Source: Deltaproteobacteria bacterium (GTDB taxonomy: Bacteria; Desulfobacterota; Desulfobulbia; Desulfobulbales; Desulfurivibrionaceae). Taken from it: DNA of 64,000 nucleotides. The notes under the pieces were generated by a model, which was not told the DNA's origin, did no database searches, and saw only the letters and a program-made list of their open reading frames with translations. The position numbers and the translations under genes are program-made. Below, piece after piece: positions 27,050-35,861 of this stretch. Location of the stretch: contig JAJZRO010000001.1 in assembly GCA_021802645.1 (NCBI GenBank), positions 62,001 to 126,000 of the forward strand, read 5' to 3'. The stretch's first letter is position 1; every line of letters starts with the position of its first letter.

Positions 27050-28677
27050 TCGCGCCGCGTCTTCCAGTAGGGATTGACCAAATCCTCGAAGATGGAAAGC
27101 GCCGCCGCCGAGCCCTGGCCGGCCGCGGTGACGATCTGCTTGTAACCGCCCTCCACGTCGCCGGCGCAGTAGATGCCCGGCACACTGGTGCGGTGGTGTT
27201 CGTCCCGCTTGATGTAGCCGTCGTCGGTGAGTTCGAGACCGAGCTTCCGCGCGAGCTCTACGGCCGGCTCGTAGCCGACGGCGATGAAGACCCCGGCCAC
27301 CGGCAGGGTGGTGCTCTTGCCGGTGCGGTTGTTCTTGAGCGCCACCTCGCTCACCTTCTTCTCGCCGCGGATCTCCTCCACCTCCGTCTCCAGCAGCAGG
27401 GGAATAGCGGCCGCTTCCAGGCTCTTCACCAGTTGTTCCTGGGCCCGCAGGGTGTCGCGCCGATGCACCAGGGTGACCGCGCAGCCGATGTTGTGCAGGT
27501 GCAGGGCCTCGGTCACCGCGCTGTTGCCACCGCCCACCATGATCACCTTCTTGCCCTTGAACAACGGGCCGTCGCAGGTGCTGCAATAGCTCACCCCGCG
27601 GCCGGCCAGGCGTTCTTCGCCCGGGACGCCGAGCCGGCGGTTGACCGCACCGGTGGCCAGCAGCACCGCTTTGGTGGTGAAACGCCGGCGGCTGGTCCTG
27701 ACCACCATCGGCGCGCCAGGGGTGATCTCCAGCACCTCCTCGCCGGGAAAGATCTTCACATACTGGAGGGCGTGGCTCACCATGATATCGGAGAGGGTCT
27801 TGCCGCCCACCTGGGTGAAGCCGGGGTAGTTCTCCACCATCGGGGTGGTGGCCACCTGGCCGCCGAGCATCCCCTTTTCCACCACCACGGCGGCCAGTCC
27901 GCTGCGCGCCGCATAGATGCCGGCGGTAAGTCCCGCCGGCCCGCCGCCAACGATGACCAAATCGGCGGCAATCTCCTCGGCCTCGACATCCGGGATAAAG
28001 ATATTGACCTGTTCGAGCTTGTCGAGCGAGGCCATGAAGAGTTCCTCGGGCTGGGCGCCCTTGGCGATGAGCTTTTCGTTGGCATAGGTCTGCGGCACGC
28101 TGTAGGCGTCGTATTGATCCGCCAGATCGGGGTTGGCCTGGATGTCGATGATCTCCACCGAGACGAGATCGGGCCGCTCGATCACCGCCCGCAGGGCATT
28201 GACCGCCTGCTGCGGGCAATAGGGGCAGGTCGGGCTGACAAAGATCTTGATCTCGCGCGGCTCGCTGATCTTGTGCAGCACCTTGACGGCAGCGTCACTC
28301 AACCCCGAATCGCGGTAGCCCAGCAGGCTCAAGAGTTCCATCAGGGTCTGGGTTTCGTGGCCCAACGGCGCGCCGAGCCAGCGGATGCGATAGTCGTCCG
28401 GGGCAAAGAGCAGGGTAGGGGCGTGGGTGACCTGCCATTTCCTGGCCAACTCATGGTCCAGGCCATATTCCCGCAGGGTGATCTTGTCGGTGAGCTGCCG
28501 CACCGCCCGGATCACCTGGCGAGCCCCCTCGCTGTATGTTTCTCCCCGGCCCGGCGCAGCGAAAAGATAAAGAAGAATCGGATGGGGCATCGCCCGAAAA
28601 AAGGCAACGAGCTGGGCCTGGGCCGCCTCCGGCGTCATCGCGCCGGCGGACGGAGTCCCGCTTTGTTGAGCTGACAT
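27031..28677 (-). CDS. Thioredoxin reductase fused to a glutaredoxin-like (AhpF/PDO-type) domain
   Basis: 548 residues. The first 230 form two thioredoxin folds like AhpF or protein disulfide oxidoreductase, the second with CPYC (about 150-153). A full thioredoxin reductase follows: GGGPAGLTAGIYAAR, redox disulfide CSTC, GGGNSAVTEALHL and the FAD-binding YCAGDVEGGYKQ. Likely moves NADPH electrons to its own N-terminal disulfide and then to a peroxiredoxin or other thiol target. The Sec-peroxiredoxin at 33329 would be a candidate acceptor, which is inference. Confidence 0.9.
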   Translation of the reverse strand: MSAQQSGTPSAGAMTPEAAQAQLVAFFRAMPHPILLYLFAAPGRGETYSEGARQVIRAVRQLTDKITLREYGLDHELARKWQVTHAPTLLFAPDDYRIRWLGAPLGHETQTLMELLSLLGYRDSGLSDAAVKVLHKISEPREIKIFVSPTCPYCPQQAVNALRAVIERPDLVSVEIIDIQANPDLADQYDAYSVPQTYANEKLIAKGAQPEELFMASLDKLEQVNIFIPDVEAEEIAADLVIVGGGPAGLTAGIYAARSGLAAVVVEKGMLGGQVATTPMVENYPGFTQVGGKTLSDIMVSHALQYVKIFPGEEVLEITPGAPMVVRTSRRRFTTKAVLLATGAVNRRLGVPGEERLAGRGVSYCSTCDGPLFKGKKVIMVGGGNSAVTEALHLHNIGCAVTLVHRRDTLRAQEQLVKSLEAAAIPLLLETEVEEIRGEKKVSEVALKNNRTGKSTTLPVAGVFIAVGYEPAVELARKLGLELTDDGYIKRDEHHRTSVPGIYCAGDVEGGYKQIVTAAGQGSAAALSIFEDLVNPYWKTRRDQPSKR

Positions 28678-28832
28678 GACGACCCCCTCGCACAGAGTTT
28701 GCCCTCATTGTAGTGCCGGCCGGGCATCACTTGCAAGGACCAACATGGGCGGCCGTTGCTTTTTCGACCCGGTCGTCCTAGGATGGAGGTGTGGCGTTCG
28801 CGCAGGCAACCACGGCAGAAGGAGGAAGAACT

Positions 28833-29369
28833 ATGGAACTGCAAGGCAAAAAGGTGCTGCTGCTGGTGGAGGAGACCTACAACGACCGGGAATTCTGGTA
28901 CCCCTACTACCGCCTCCAGGAGGCCGGCGCCCGGGTGACGGTGGTCGGCCCGGTGGCGGGCATGCACTACAGCGGCGCCGCCGGAATCAAGGCCACCGCC
29001 GACAAGGGCAGCAAGGAGATCAAGGCCGCCGACTACGACGGATTGGTCATTCCCGGGGGCTATGCGCCGGATCGCATGCGCCGTCACCCGGAGATGGTCA
29101 GGCTGGTCAAGGAGATGGCCCAAAGCGGCAAGGTCGTTGCCGCCATCTGCCACGCCGGCTGGATGCTCGCCTCGGCCGAGGTAATCGCCGGCCGCACCGT
29201 CACCGGCTTTTTCGCCATCAAGGACGATCTCATTCATGCCGGCGCCAGGTACGTGGACCAGGAGGTAGTCGTAGACGGCAACCTCATCACCAGCCGCACC
29301 CCGGAGGACCTGCCCGCCTTCCTGCGGGCCATTATCACGCAACTGGCTGCCGCTCCCTCTGGGGCATGA
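28833..29369 (+). CDS. DJ-1/PfpI family protein
   Basis: 178 residues from the ATG with AAGGAGGAAGAACT upstream. Flavodoxin-like fold with the nucleophile elbow AAICHAGWM (Cys near 112 with the following His) and GLVIPGGYAPDRMR; an early Glu (VEETYND) completes the usual site. Members include deglycases, stress chaperones and proteases; the exact activity is not predictable. A stand-alone gene between divergent and convergent neighbours. Confidence 0.88.
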   Translation: MELQGKKVLLLVEETYNDREFWYPYYRLQEAGARVTVVGPVAGMHYSGAAGIKATADKGSKEIKAADYDGLVIPGGYAPDRMRRHPEMVRLVKEMAQSGKVVAAICHAGWMLASAEVIAGRTVTGFFAIKDDLIHAGARYVDQEVVVDGNLITSRTPEDLPAFLRAIITQLAAAPSGA

Positions 29370-29397
29370 GGCCTGATCCAACGGGATTCCACAACAG

Positions 29398-31544
<2,147 letters not shown>

Positions 31545-31563
<19 letters not shown>

Positions 31564-31880
31564 GCCGCACTGGGGGCAGGGCCAGGGCCAGCCTGTTTGA
31601 CTTCCGGATGCATGGGGCAGGTATAGAGCTGTTCGTGGCCCATGGGGTGGGAATCCTTACCCGCCGCGTGGTGATGCAGCGGTGCCGCGCCATACTGCCG
31701 GGGATTCTGCTCGAACTTCCGGCGGCAGCCGTCGCTGCAAAAATAATACTTCCTGCCGCCATATTCGAACTCCCCGGCCGCCTCGGCCGACGACACGGTC
31801 ATGCCACATACCGGATCGGTTTGGTGCGGCATCGCATGACCGGTTCCGTGCTGGTGGCCTTTTCCCTCCTGCATCTCCAT
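31545..31880 (-). pseudogene. N-terminal YHS and metal-binding part of the copper ATPase, frameshifted
   Basis: From the ATG at 31880 (GGGAGGAGCAG just upstream): a His-rich start, then a YHS domain (DPVCGMTVSS and YFCSDGCRRKF), a second His cluster and [16 protein letters not shown]. At that point the frame should continue [10 protein letters not shown] into the ATPase, but one base is missing in the GGCCCTGCCCCC run, so the frame reads out as [10 protein letters not shown] and stops. The next frame carries the rest of the pump. Together 29398-31880 would be one gene with YHS plus two CPMHPEV domains. Confidence 0.8.
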
Positions 31881-31922
31881 CTGCTCCTCCCTCTTCCGGG
31901 TTGCCGGCAGGGCACTTCATCC

Positions 31923-32993
31923 TCATGCCGGGTGCATGCCCATCGTAAAAGTCCTGACCAGGGCCGGATCGAAGTGGGTCCCCGCCTCCAGCTCCAGCTC
32001 TTCCAAGGCCGCGGGAAACGACAACGCCGTATGGTACGGGCGATCGGTGGTCAGGGCGTCGAAGGCATCAACAATGGCGATGACCCTGGCCGACAACGGG
32101 ATCCCCTCACCGGCCAGGCCATCGGGATAGCCGCTGCCGTCGAACCATTCATGATGATGCCGCACGCCCGGCACCACCTCGGCCATGCCGTCGGCCACGG
32201 CGAGAATGTGCGCGCCGATCACGGGGTGCCTCCGCATGCTGCGCTGTTCGTCATCGGTCAGGTCGCCGCCTTTTCGCAAGATCGCGTCGTCGATGCCGAT
32301 CTTGCCGATATCGTGCAGAATGGCGGCAAGCTGCAGGGCGTCGCGCTGCTGCCCCGACATGCCGAGGGCCGTGGCCATCCGCAACGCATAATCCCGAACC
32401 CGCTTCACATGGCCGCCGGTATACGGGTCCCTGCTGTTGACCGCCTCGGCAAGGGCGGCGGCGGTATGGTGGAAGGTGTCTTTCAGCCGCTGGTACAGAT
32501 TGGCGTTCTCGATGGCCAGCGCCGCCTGACTGGCGAGGGCACAAAAGATCTCCAGTTCGATTTCCGAAAAATCCTGCTGCCCGCCGGACACCCCCAGCAG
32601 GCCGTATGCCTTGCCTTTTATCTCCAGCGGGGCGAAGAACATCGTCGCCAGGGGCGGCACCGCGGCAACCGCTTTCTCGTAATCCTTTTCCGCCAAGAGT
32701 TCGGCAAAATGGATGACGGTTCCCTTGTGGACTATGCAATGGTCGAAGGAGCGGACCCCGACAAACCGCCGCAGGCGCAGTTCTCCCTCACGGAATCCAT
32801 ACGCGCGATAGACGAGGAGTTCGGCATTCGACGGAGCGAGCCGCAGGATAAGCACGCGTTGGGCGCGCATCAGCCTTGCCGTTCTTTCAAGAATCAGCCC
32901 CACCACCTCGTCGATATCGAGGGTGGAGTTGATGGCCTTGAGAAGATCGTGCAGACTCCGCAGCGATTCGACGACTTCCGTTTTCGTGTCCAT
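31923..32993 (-). CDS. GAF and HD-GYP cyclic-di-GMP phosphodiesterase
   Basis: 356 residues: an N-terminal GAF sensor (about 15-170; ERTARLMRAQRVLILRL) then an HD-GYP domain with H-D pair in ILHDIGKIGIDD, HHHEWFDGSGYPDGL (the GYP signature) and DAFDALTTDRPY. Known reaction: hydrolyses c-di-GMP to GMP using a bi- or trinuclear iron centre. It lies 42 bases downstream of... rather, upstream in transcription of the copper ATPase gene on the same strand. Cytosolic; the GAF ligand is unknown. Confidence 0.9.
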   Translation of the reverse strand: MDTKTEVVESLRSLHDLLKAINSTLDIDEVVGLILERTARLMRAQRVLILRLAPSNAELLVYRAYGFREGELRLRRFVGVRSFDHCIVHKGTVIHFAELLAEKDYEKAVAAVPPLATMFFAPLEIKGKAYGLLGVSGGQQDFSEIELEIFCALASQAALAIENANLYQRLKDTFHHTAAALAEAVNSRDPYTGGHVKRVRDYALRMATALGMSGQQRDALQLAAILHDIGKIGIDDAILRKGGDLTDDEQRSMRRHPVIGAHILAVADGMAEVVPGVRHHHEWFDGSGYPDGLAGEGIPLSARVIAIVDAFDALTTDRPYHTALSFPAALEELELEAGTHFDPALVRTFTMGMHPA

Positions 32994-33085
32994 CAGCCTC
33001 CGGCACCCCGCCCCAACCGACGGTCAAAGGGAAACCAATCGGCACCGGCCATCGTGCAACTCATGGTCGCTTTCATGGCCGCAGG

Positions 33086-33313
33086 CTACAGGATATCCTT
33101 TTTCATCTCCTCGAACTGTTCCCGGGTGATCTCCCCCCGCGCATAACGCTGCTTGAGGATCTCCAGGGCGGACTCCCTGCCGCGACACGGGGTTACCAAC
33201 CAGCGCACCACCGCGATTGTCCCGATCACGACCAGCCCGAAGAAGAGCAGCATGAACAAACCGCCCCCCCAGCCCATGCCACCTCCATCGTACATATGCC
33301 ATCCCATAGCCAT
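33086..33313 (-). CDS. SHOCT-domain small membrane protein
   Basis: 75 residues: Gly/Trp/Met-rich start (GWHMYDGGGMGWGG), one membrane helix (LFMLLFFGLVVIGTIAVV), and a C-terminal SHOCT motif (ALEILKQRYARGEITREQFEEMKKDI). The same three-part layout is common in metal-stress clusters of proteobacteria. Located between the peroxiredoxin and HD-GYP genes, same strand. Confidence 0.85.
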   Translation of the reverse strand: MAMGWHMYDGGGMGWGGGLFMLLFFGLVVIGTIAVVRWLVTPCRGRESALEILKQRYARGEITREQFEEMKKDIL

Positions 33314-33328
33314 CCTCCTGCTGTGTGA

Positions 33329-33862
33329 TTACCGCGTCGTCCGTTCCAGAATCCTCGCCACCGGCGGCCGATCCGCCGGACCTTCCCCTACGTGATGCAA
33401 GCGAACAATCCCCGCCGGGTCGATGAGCACGTCGCCGCCGCGCTGAGAGATGTCGCCGTGGGATGGCTGGAGATGCTGGCCGTGCAGCAGGGCCTTGCAG
33501 TAGGCCCACCAGCTCTTGGGGCCCCAGATGTCCCAGAACGAGGCGGTGAGCATGCCGTAGGCCCGATAGAGTTCACGTTGTTCGTCGATCAGGATCGGCC
33601 AGATCAGGCCGGTCTCGGCAACGTATTGCCGGGCAAGGAAGCCGGCCTCGAAGGTGACCACCGCGATGCGCACATTGCGGCGGGTGAATTCCTCTTCCTG
33701 CTCCCGCAACTGCGAGAGATGCTGCCGGCAGGGGAGTCACCCGAGGTGGCGGTGGAAGACCATGAGCAGCCAGTGGCCGCGGAACTCCTCCAGGGTATGC
33801 ACGGTGCCCGTGGCATCGGGCAGACGAAAGGGTGCGGCGGGCAACCCTGAACGAGCCGGCAT
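33329..33862 (-). CDS. Peroxiredoxin-like (AhpC/TSA-type) selenoprotein with UxxC site
   Basis: 177 residues if the in-frame TGA at 33739-33737 is read as selenocysteine 42. The two halves are in the same frame with no shift: the first ends VFHRHLG, then TGA, then LPCRQHLSQLREQEEEF. In this thioredoxin-fold family the position is normally Cys (HLGCxxCR), so the site becomes U-L-P-C. Downstream homology runs on without a break (IAVVTFEAG, GDVLIDPAGIVRLHHV). A SECIS-like hairpin starts 19 bases after the TGA. Start ATG 33862 has GAGGAGGAGCG. Likely reduces peroxides or disulfides. A nonsense mutation is the alternative, but selenocysteine fits better. Confidence 0.8.
33701..33718 (-). promoter_or_regulatory. 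Candidate bacterial SECIS hairpin of the Sec-peroxiredoxin
   Basis: On the mRNA, CUCUCGC pairs with GCGGGAG around an AGUU loop; the loop begins 26 bases after the UGA and has G at its second position. This meets the loose rules known for bacterial SECIS elements (small loop with an early G, 16-37 bases after UGA). Confidence 0.55.
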
Positions 33863-33931
33863 CACGCTCCTCCTCTCGGCAAAAGATTGGAGTGGGCGGC
33901 TGACGTGGCATCCCTGCCGCCCAGCAAAGAC

Positions 33932-33965
33932 GGGCAAGGCGGGGCATTGTCTGCCCGCCTTGCCC
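33932..33965 (-). terminator. Hairpin behind the Met-rich protein gene
   Basis: A 12-bp perfect inverted repeat (GGGCAAGGCGGG and CCCGCCTTGCCC) with a 10-base loop, between the stop at 33976 and the peroxiredoxin start. Reading on the minus strand it is followed by GTCTTTG, a poor T-tract, so termination may be partial. Confidence 0.5.
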
Positions 33966-33975
33966 TGTCGCTACG

Positions 33976-34509
33976 CTATTCCTTCATGAATTCCCACGCC
34001 TTTTCATGGATCTTCTGCTGGAGCTCCCACATCTCTTTGCGCTTCTTGAGAAGCTCCGCCTTGGTCGTCTTGGGGTTGCGGGCCGCCTCGCCGTATTCGA
34101 ACTGCTTGTCGTGCAGCTTCCTGCGCATGTCCTTGGTGGCATCCAGGAACTTCTGCTGCTCGTCCTGGGTCATGTTACCCATCATCCAACCCATCATGCC
34201 GTGGCCGTAACCGGAGCCACCCATCATGCCGCAGGCGCCCATGCCCATGCCGCCGCCCATCATCCCGCCTTGGCCACCCATCATACCCATCATGCCACCC
34301 TGGCCCATCATACCGGGGGCCATCATGCCGCCCTGGCCGCCCATCATACCGGGGGCCATCGTCCCGCCGCCCATCATGCCCTGCCCCATCTGGGAAGCCG
34401 TGGACTGATCCGTCGCTGCCGCCGCTCCATGGTGGGTGGTTTCTGCCGACACGGTGCCGGCGGCCAAAATCCCTGCCAGTGCGGTGACAAGCAAAAGTTT
34501 CTTTTTCAT
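33976..34509 (-). CDS. Met/Gly-rich periplasmic metal-resistance protein (Spy/CpxP/ZraP-like)
   Basis: 177 residues from the ATG at 34509 (AAGGAGGACACC upstream). Longer starts are excluded because they would run through a terminator hairpin at 34555-34589. Signal peptide 1-22 (ends VSAET). A repeat zone (about 40-100) is built from GGQGGMM/APGMM units with many Met, likely copper or silver binding. The C-terminal helix pair (TQDEQQKFLDATKDMRRKL, KKRKEMWELQQKIHEKAW) matches the metal-resistance (Metal_resist) fold. It fits the copper ATPase nearby. Confidence 0.85.
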   Translation of the reverse strand: MKKKLLLVTALAGILAAGTVSAETTHHGAAAATDQSTASQMGQGMMGGGTMAPGMMGGQGGMMAPGMMGQGGMMGMMGGQGGMMGGGMGMGACGMMGGSGYGHGMMGWMMGNMTQDEQQKFLDATKDMRRKLHDKQFEYGEAARNPKTTKAELLKKRKEMWELQQKIHEKAWEFMKE

Positions 34510-34554
34510 GGTGTCCTCCTTGTATAGGGTATGGTAGTTGGCTGCTCCCACGAC

Positions 34555-34589
34555 AAAAAAGGAACCGACAGCATACATCTGTCGGTTCC
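34555..34589 (-). terminator. Rho-independent terminator of the sbtA-like gene
   Basis: GGAACCGACAG and CTGTCGGTTCC (11-bp perfect stem, 7-base loop, 34561-34589) followed on the minus strand by TTTTTT (34560-34555). It ends the transcript of the selenopeptide gene about 30 bases after its stop and just after the last SECIS-like hairpin. Confidence 0.88.
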
Positions 34590-34595
34590 TTCCCA

Positions 34596-34616
34596 GCCGG
34601 TGCGCACGGCACCGGC
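34596..34616 (-). promoter_or_regulatory. SECIS-like hairpin for the third Sec codon (spans the 3' UTR)
   Basis: GCCGGUGC pairs perfectly with GCACCGGC (8 bp) around loop CGUGC, G second. The loop starts 21 bases after the UGA at 34631-34629. Because the reading frame ends only three codons after this UGA, the hairpin lies entirely beyond the TAA stop and is free of coding constraint, which makes it good evidence for a decoding role. Confidence 0.65.
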
Positions 34617-34619
34617 GAT

Positions 34620-34928
34620 TTATCCGCTTCAGCCGCTGGAGGCGGGTTTTTGCTTCGGTTTTTCCTGATCCGGCATGGTGGCCGGCGTTTTCCCTTTCTG
34701 TTTCTCGCCACCCGGCTTTTCCGGAGCGCTCCCGGCGCCCCCCATGCTCCCGCTTCAGCCGCTGCCTGCGGGCTTTTCCTGGGTTACGGCGCCGCCGGCG
34801 CCGCCACTCCCGGTTCAGCCGCTGCTTCCCGCCTTGTCCGCCGCCTGGGCCACGCCCAGGCCGGCGCCGGCAATCAGACCCGCCACCCCAAGGCCAGCCA
34901 GCACCTTTTTGAGTTCCCTGCTATCCAC
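34620..34928 (-). CDS. sbtA: SbtA-like selenopeptide precursor with three in-frame TGA (Sec) codons
   Basis: Reading from the GTG at 34928 (AAGGAGG 5 bases upstream) gives 102 residues if TGA is Sec: Sec38 (34817-34815), Sec58 (34757-34755), Sec100 (34631-34629), then Ser-Gly-TAA. All three sit in the same context, SSGU, GSGU and SSGU, followed by TGSGG, SGSMG and SG. The N-terminus DSRELKKVLAGLGVAGLIAGAGLGVAQA looks like a leader with a possible cleavage at AQA-A (shown here as two halves: DSRELKKVLAGL, then GVAGLIAGAGLGVAQA). Gly/Ser/Lys/Pro-rich core between. It has its own promoter and terminator. This matches my memory of the SbtA family, precursors whose Cys or Sec residues are modified by the radical SAM enzyme SbtM, encoded 0.9 kb upstream. 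Product structure and function unknown. Confidence 0.8.
34723..34741 (-). promoter_or_regulatory. SECIS-like hairpin for the second Sec codon
   Basis: GGGGCGC pairs with GCGCUCC (7 bp, one G-U) around loop CGGGA, which begins 21 bases after the UGA at 34757-34755 and has G second, the same distance and loop pattern as for the third Sec codon. Confidence 0.6.
34787..34803 (-). promoter_or_regulatory. SECIS-like hairpin for the first Sec codon
   Basis: A perfect 7-bp inverted repeat (CGGCGCC and GGCGCCG) around a 3-base loop GGC. The loop begins 19 bases after the UGA at 34817-34815. The region is GC-repetitive, so alternative pairings exist. Confidence 0.5.
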
Positions 34929-34997
34929 CTGCGCCTCCTTTGTCGGTAATCCGTGACGCCATGCGGCCGAACATTCCGGACCGCCTTCCCTTTTCAG

Positions 34998-35025
34998 GAT
35001 ATATGCCAGCCCTTTTCGCTGTCAA
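34998..35025 (-). promoter_or_regulatory. Promoter of the sbtA-like gene
   Basis: On the minus strand TTGACA (35025-35020) is followed after 16 bases by TATATC (35003-34998), about 70 bases before the GTG start. It gives the selenopeptide gene its own transcript, separate from the nuclease-like gene upstream. Confidence 0.6.
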
Positions 35026-35058
35026 AGGCAAAATAATTGCCAACAACATCAAAAAGTA

Positions 35059-35802
35059 TCATCGATCAGCAACAACGAGGTCCGCCACCACCGGCAGATG
35101 GTCACTGGCCACCCGCGAGGCCGTCAGTCGGCAGGGGTGGCGCTTGAGGGCCTGCAGCGGCCCCCGCAGGAAGATCTTGTCGAGCCCGGCGGTGGGCGAA
35201 AAGGAGGGGTAGGTGAGAAAGGCATTCTGGTACCCCCGCATCCGGTTGGTGGGACAGACAAAGCCGAGAATCTCGGTGAAGATCGGGGCCAGCCGGGTCA
35301 GCCAGTCGTTGAAGTCGCCGGCAACGATGCAGGCGTGCTCGGCCGTAAGCCCCGCAAACTCCGGGGAATTGACCATGATGCCCACCTGCTGCGGCCGCTC
35401 CCGAAAGGAAAGCCCCAGGTGGAGATTGAAGATGGCCAATGGCGACGCCGCGGTACCCAAATCCACCGCCGTGTAGAGACAGCCGCGCGCCTTGCGATCG
35501 GGCAGGGTGAGGTCGATGTTGCGTTCGGCCACGATGGGAAAATGGCTCAGGGTCGCATTGCCGTACCTGCCGTGCCGCAGCTGGACATTGAGCCCCATGG
35601 CCAGATAGGGATAGCCGCAGAGCCGCGCCAGTTCCTCGCCCAGATGGAGGCCGCGGGAACGGGGGACGCCCACATCGACCTCCTGGAGCAGCAGGAGATC
35701 CGGGCGGTGATGGCGGATGACCGCGGCGATGCGCTCCGGCCGGAACCGGCGGTCCACGCCGATGGCGCGGTGGATGTTGTAGGACATGAGACGGAATTGC
35801 AT
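35059..35802 (-). CDS. Endonuclease/exonuclease/phosphatase (EEP) family protein
   Basis: 247 residues with the EEP signatures in order: MSYNIHRAIG (metal-binding Asn), LLLLQEVD (catalytic Glu), NLHLGL, VAGDFNDW (Asp-x-Asn) and a final SDHLPVVAD (catalytic His). Cleaves phosphodiesters in nucleic acid, sugar phosphates or phospholipids; substrate not predictable. GGAGCGACC precedes the ATG. It sits between sbtM and sbtA on the same strand, 59 bases after sbtM; whether it belongs to the selenopeptide pathway is unknown. Confidence 0.88.
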   Translation of the reverse strand: MQFRLMSYNIHRAIGVDRRFRPERIAAVIRHHRPDLLLLQEVDVGVPRSRGLHLGEELARLCGYPYLAMGLNVQLRHGRYGNATLSHFPIVAERNIDLTLPDRKARGCLYTAVDLGTAASPLAIFNLHLGLSFRERPQQVGIMVNSPEFAGLTAEHACIVAGDFNDWLTRLAPIFTEILGFVCPTNRMRGYQNAFLTYPSFSPTAGLDKIFLRGPLQALKRHPCRLTASRVASDHLPVVADLVVADR

Positions 35803-35861
35803 GGTCGCTCCTGCCGGGGTGTCTTTTCATTATGGCAGGAACGCCGGGGAAAAAGCAAATC

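Noticed and set aside
34226..34408. Plus-strand frame of Met/Pro/Ile repeats
   Set aside because: Antisense of the GGMM repeat region of the metal-resistance protein.
34650..34956. Plus-strand frames across the selenopeptide gene
   Set aside because: Three overlapping frames with no ribosome site or domain; the minus-strand reading with promoter, Shine-Dalgarno, repeated SG-TGA motif and terminator explains the region.
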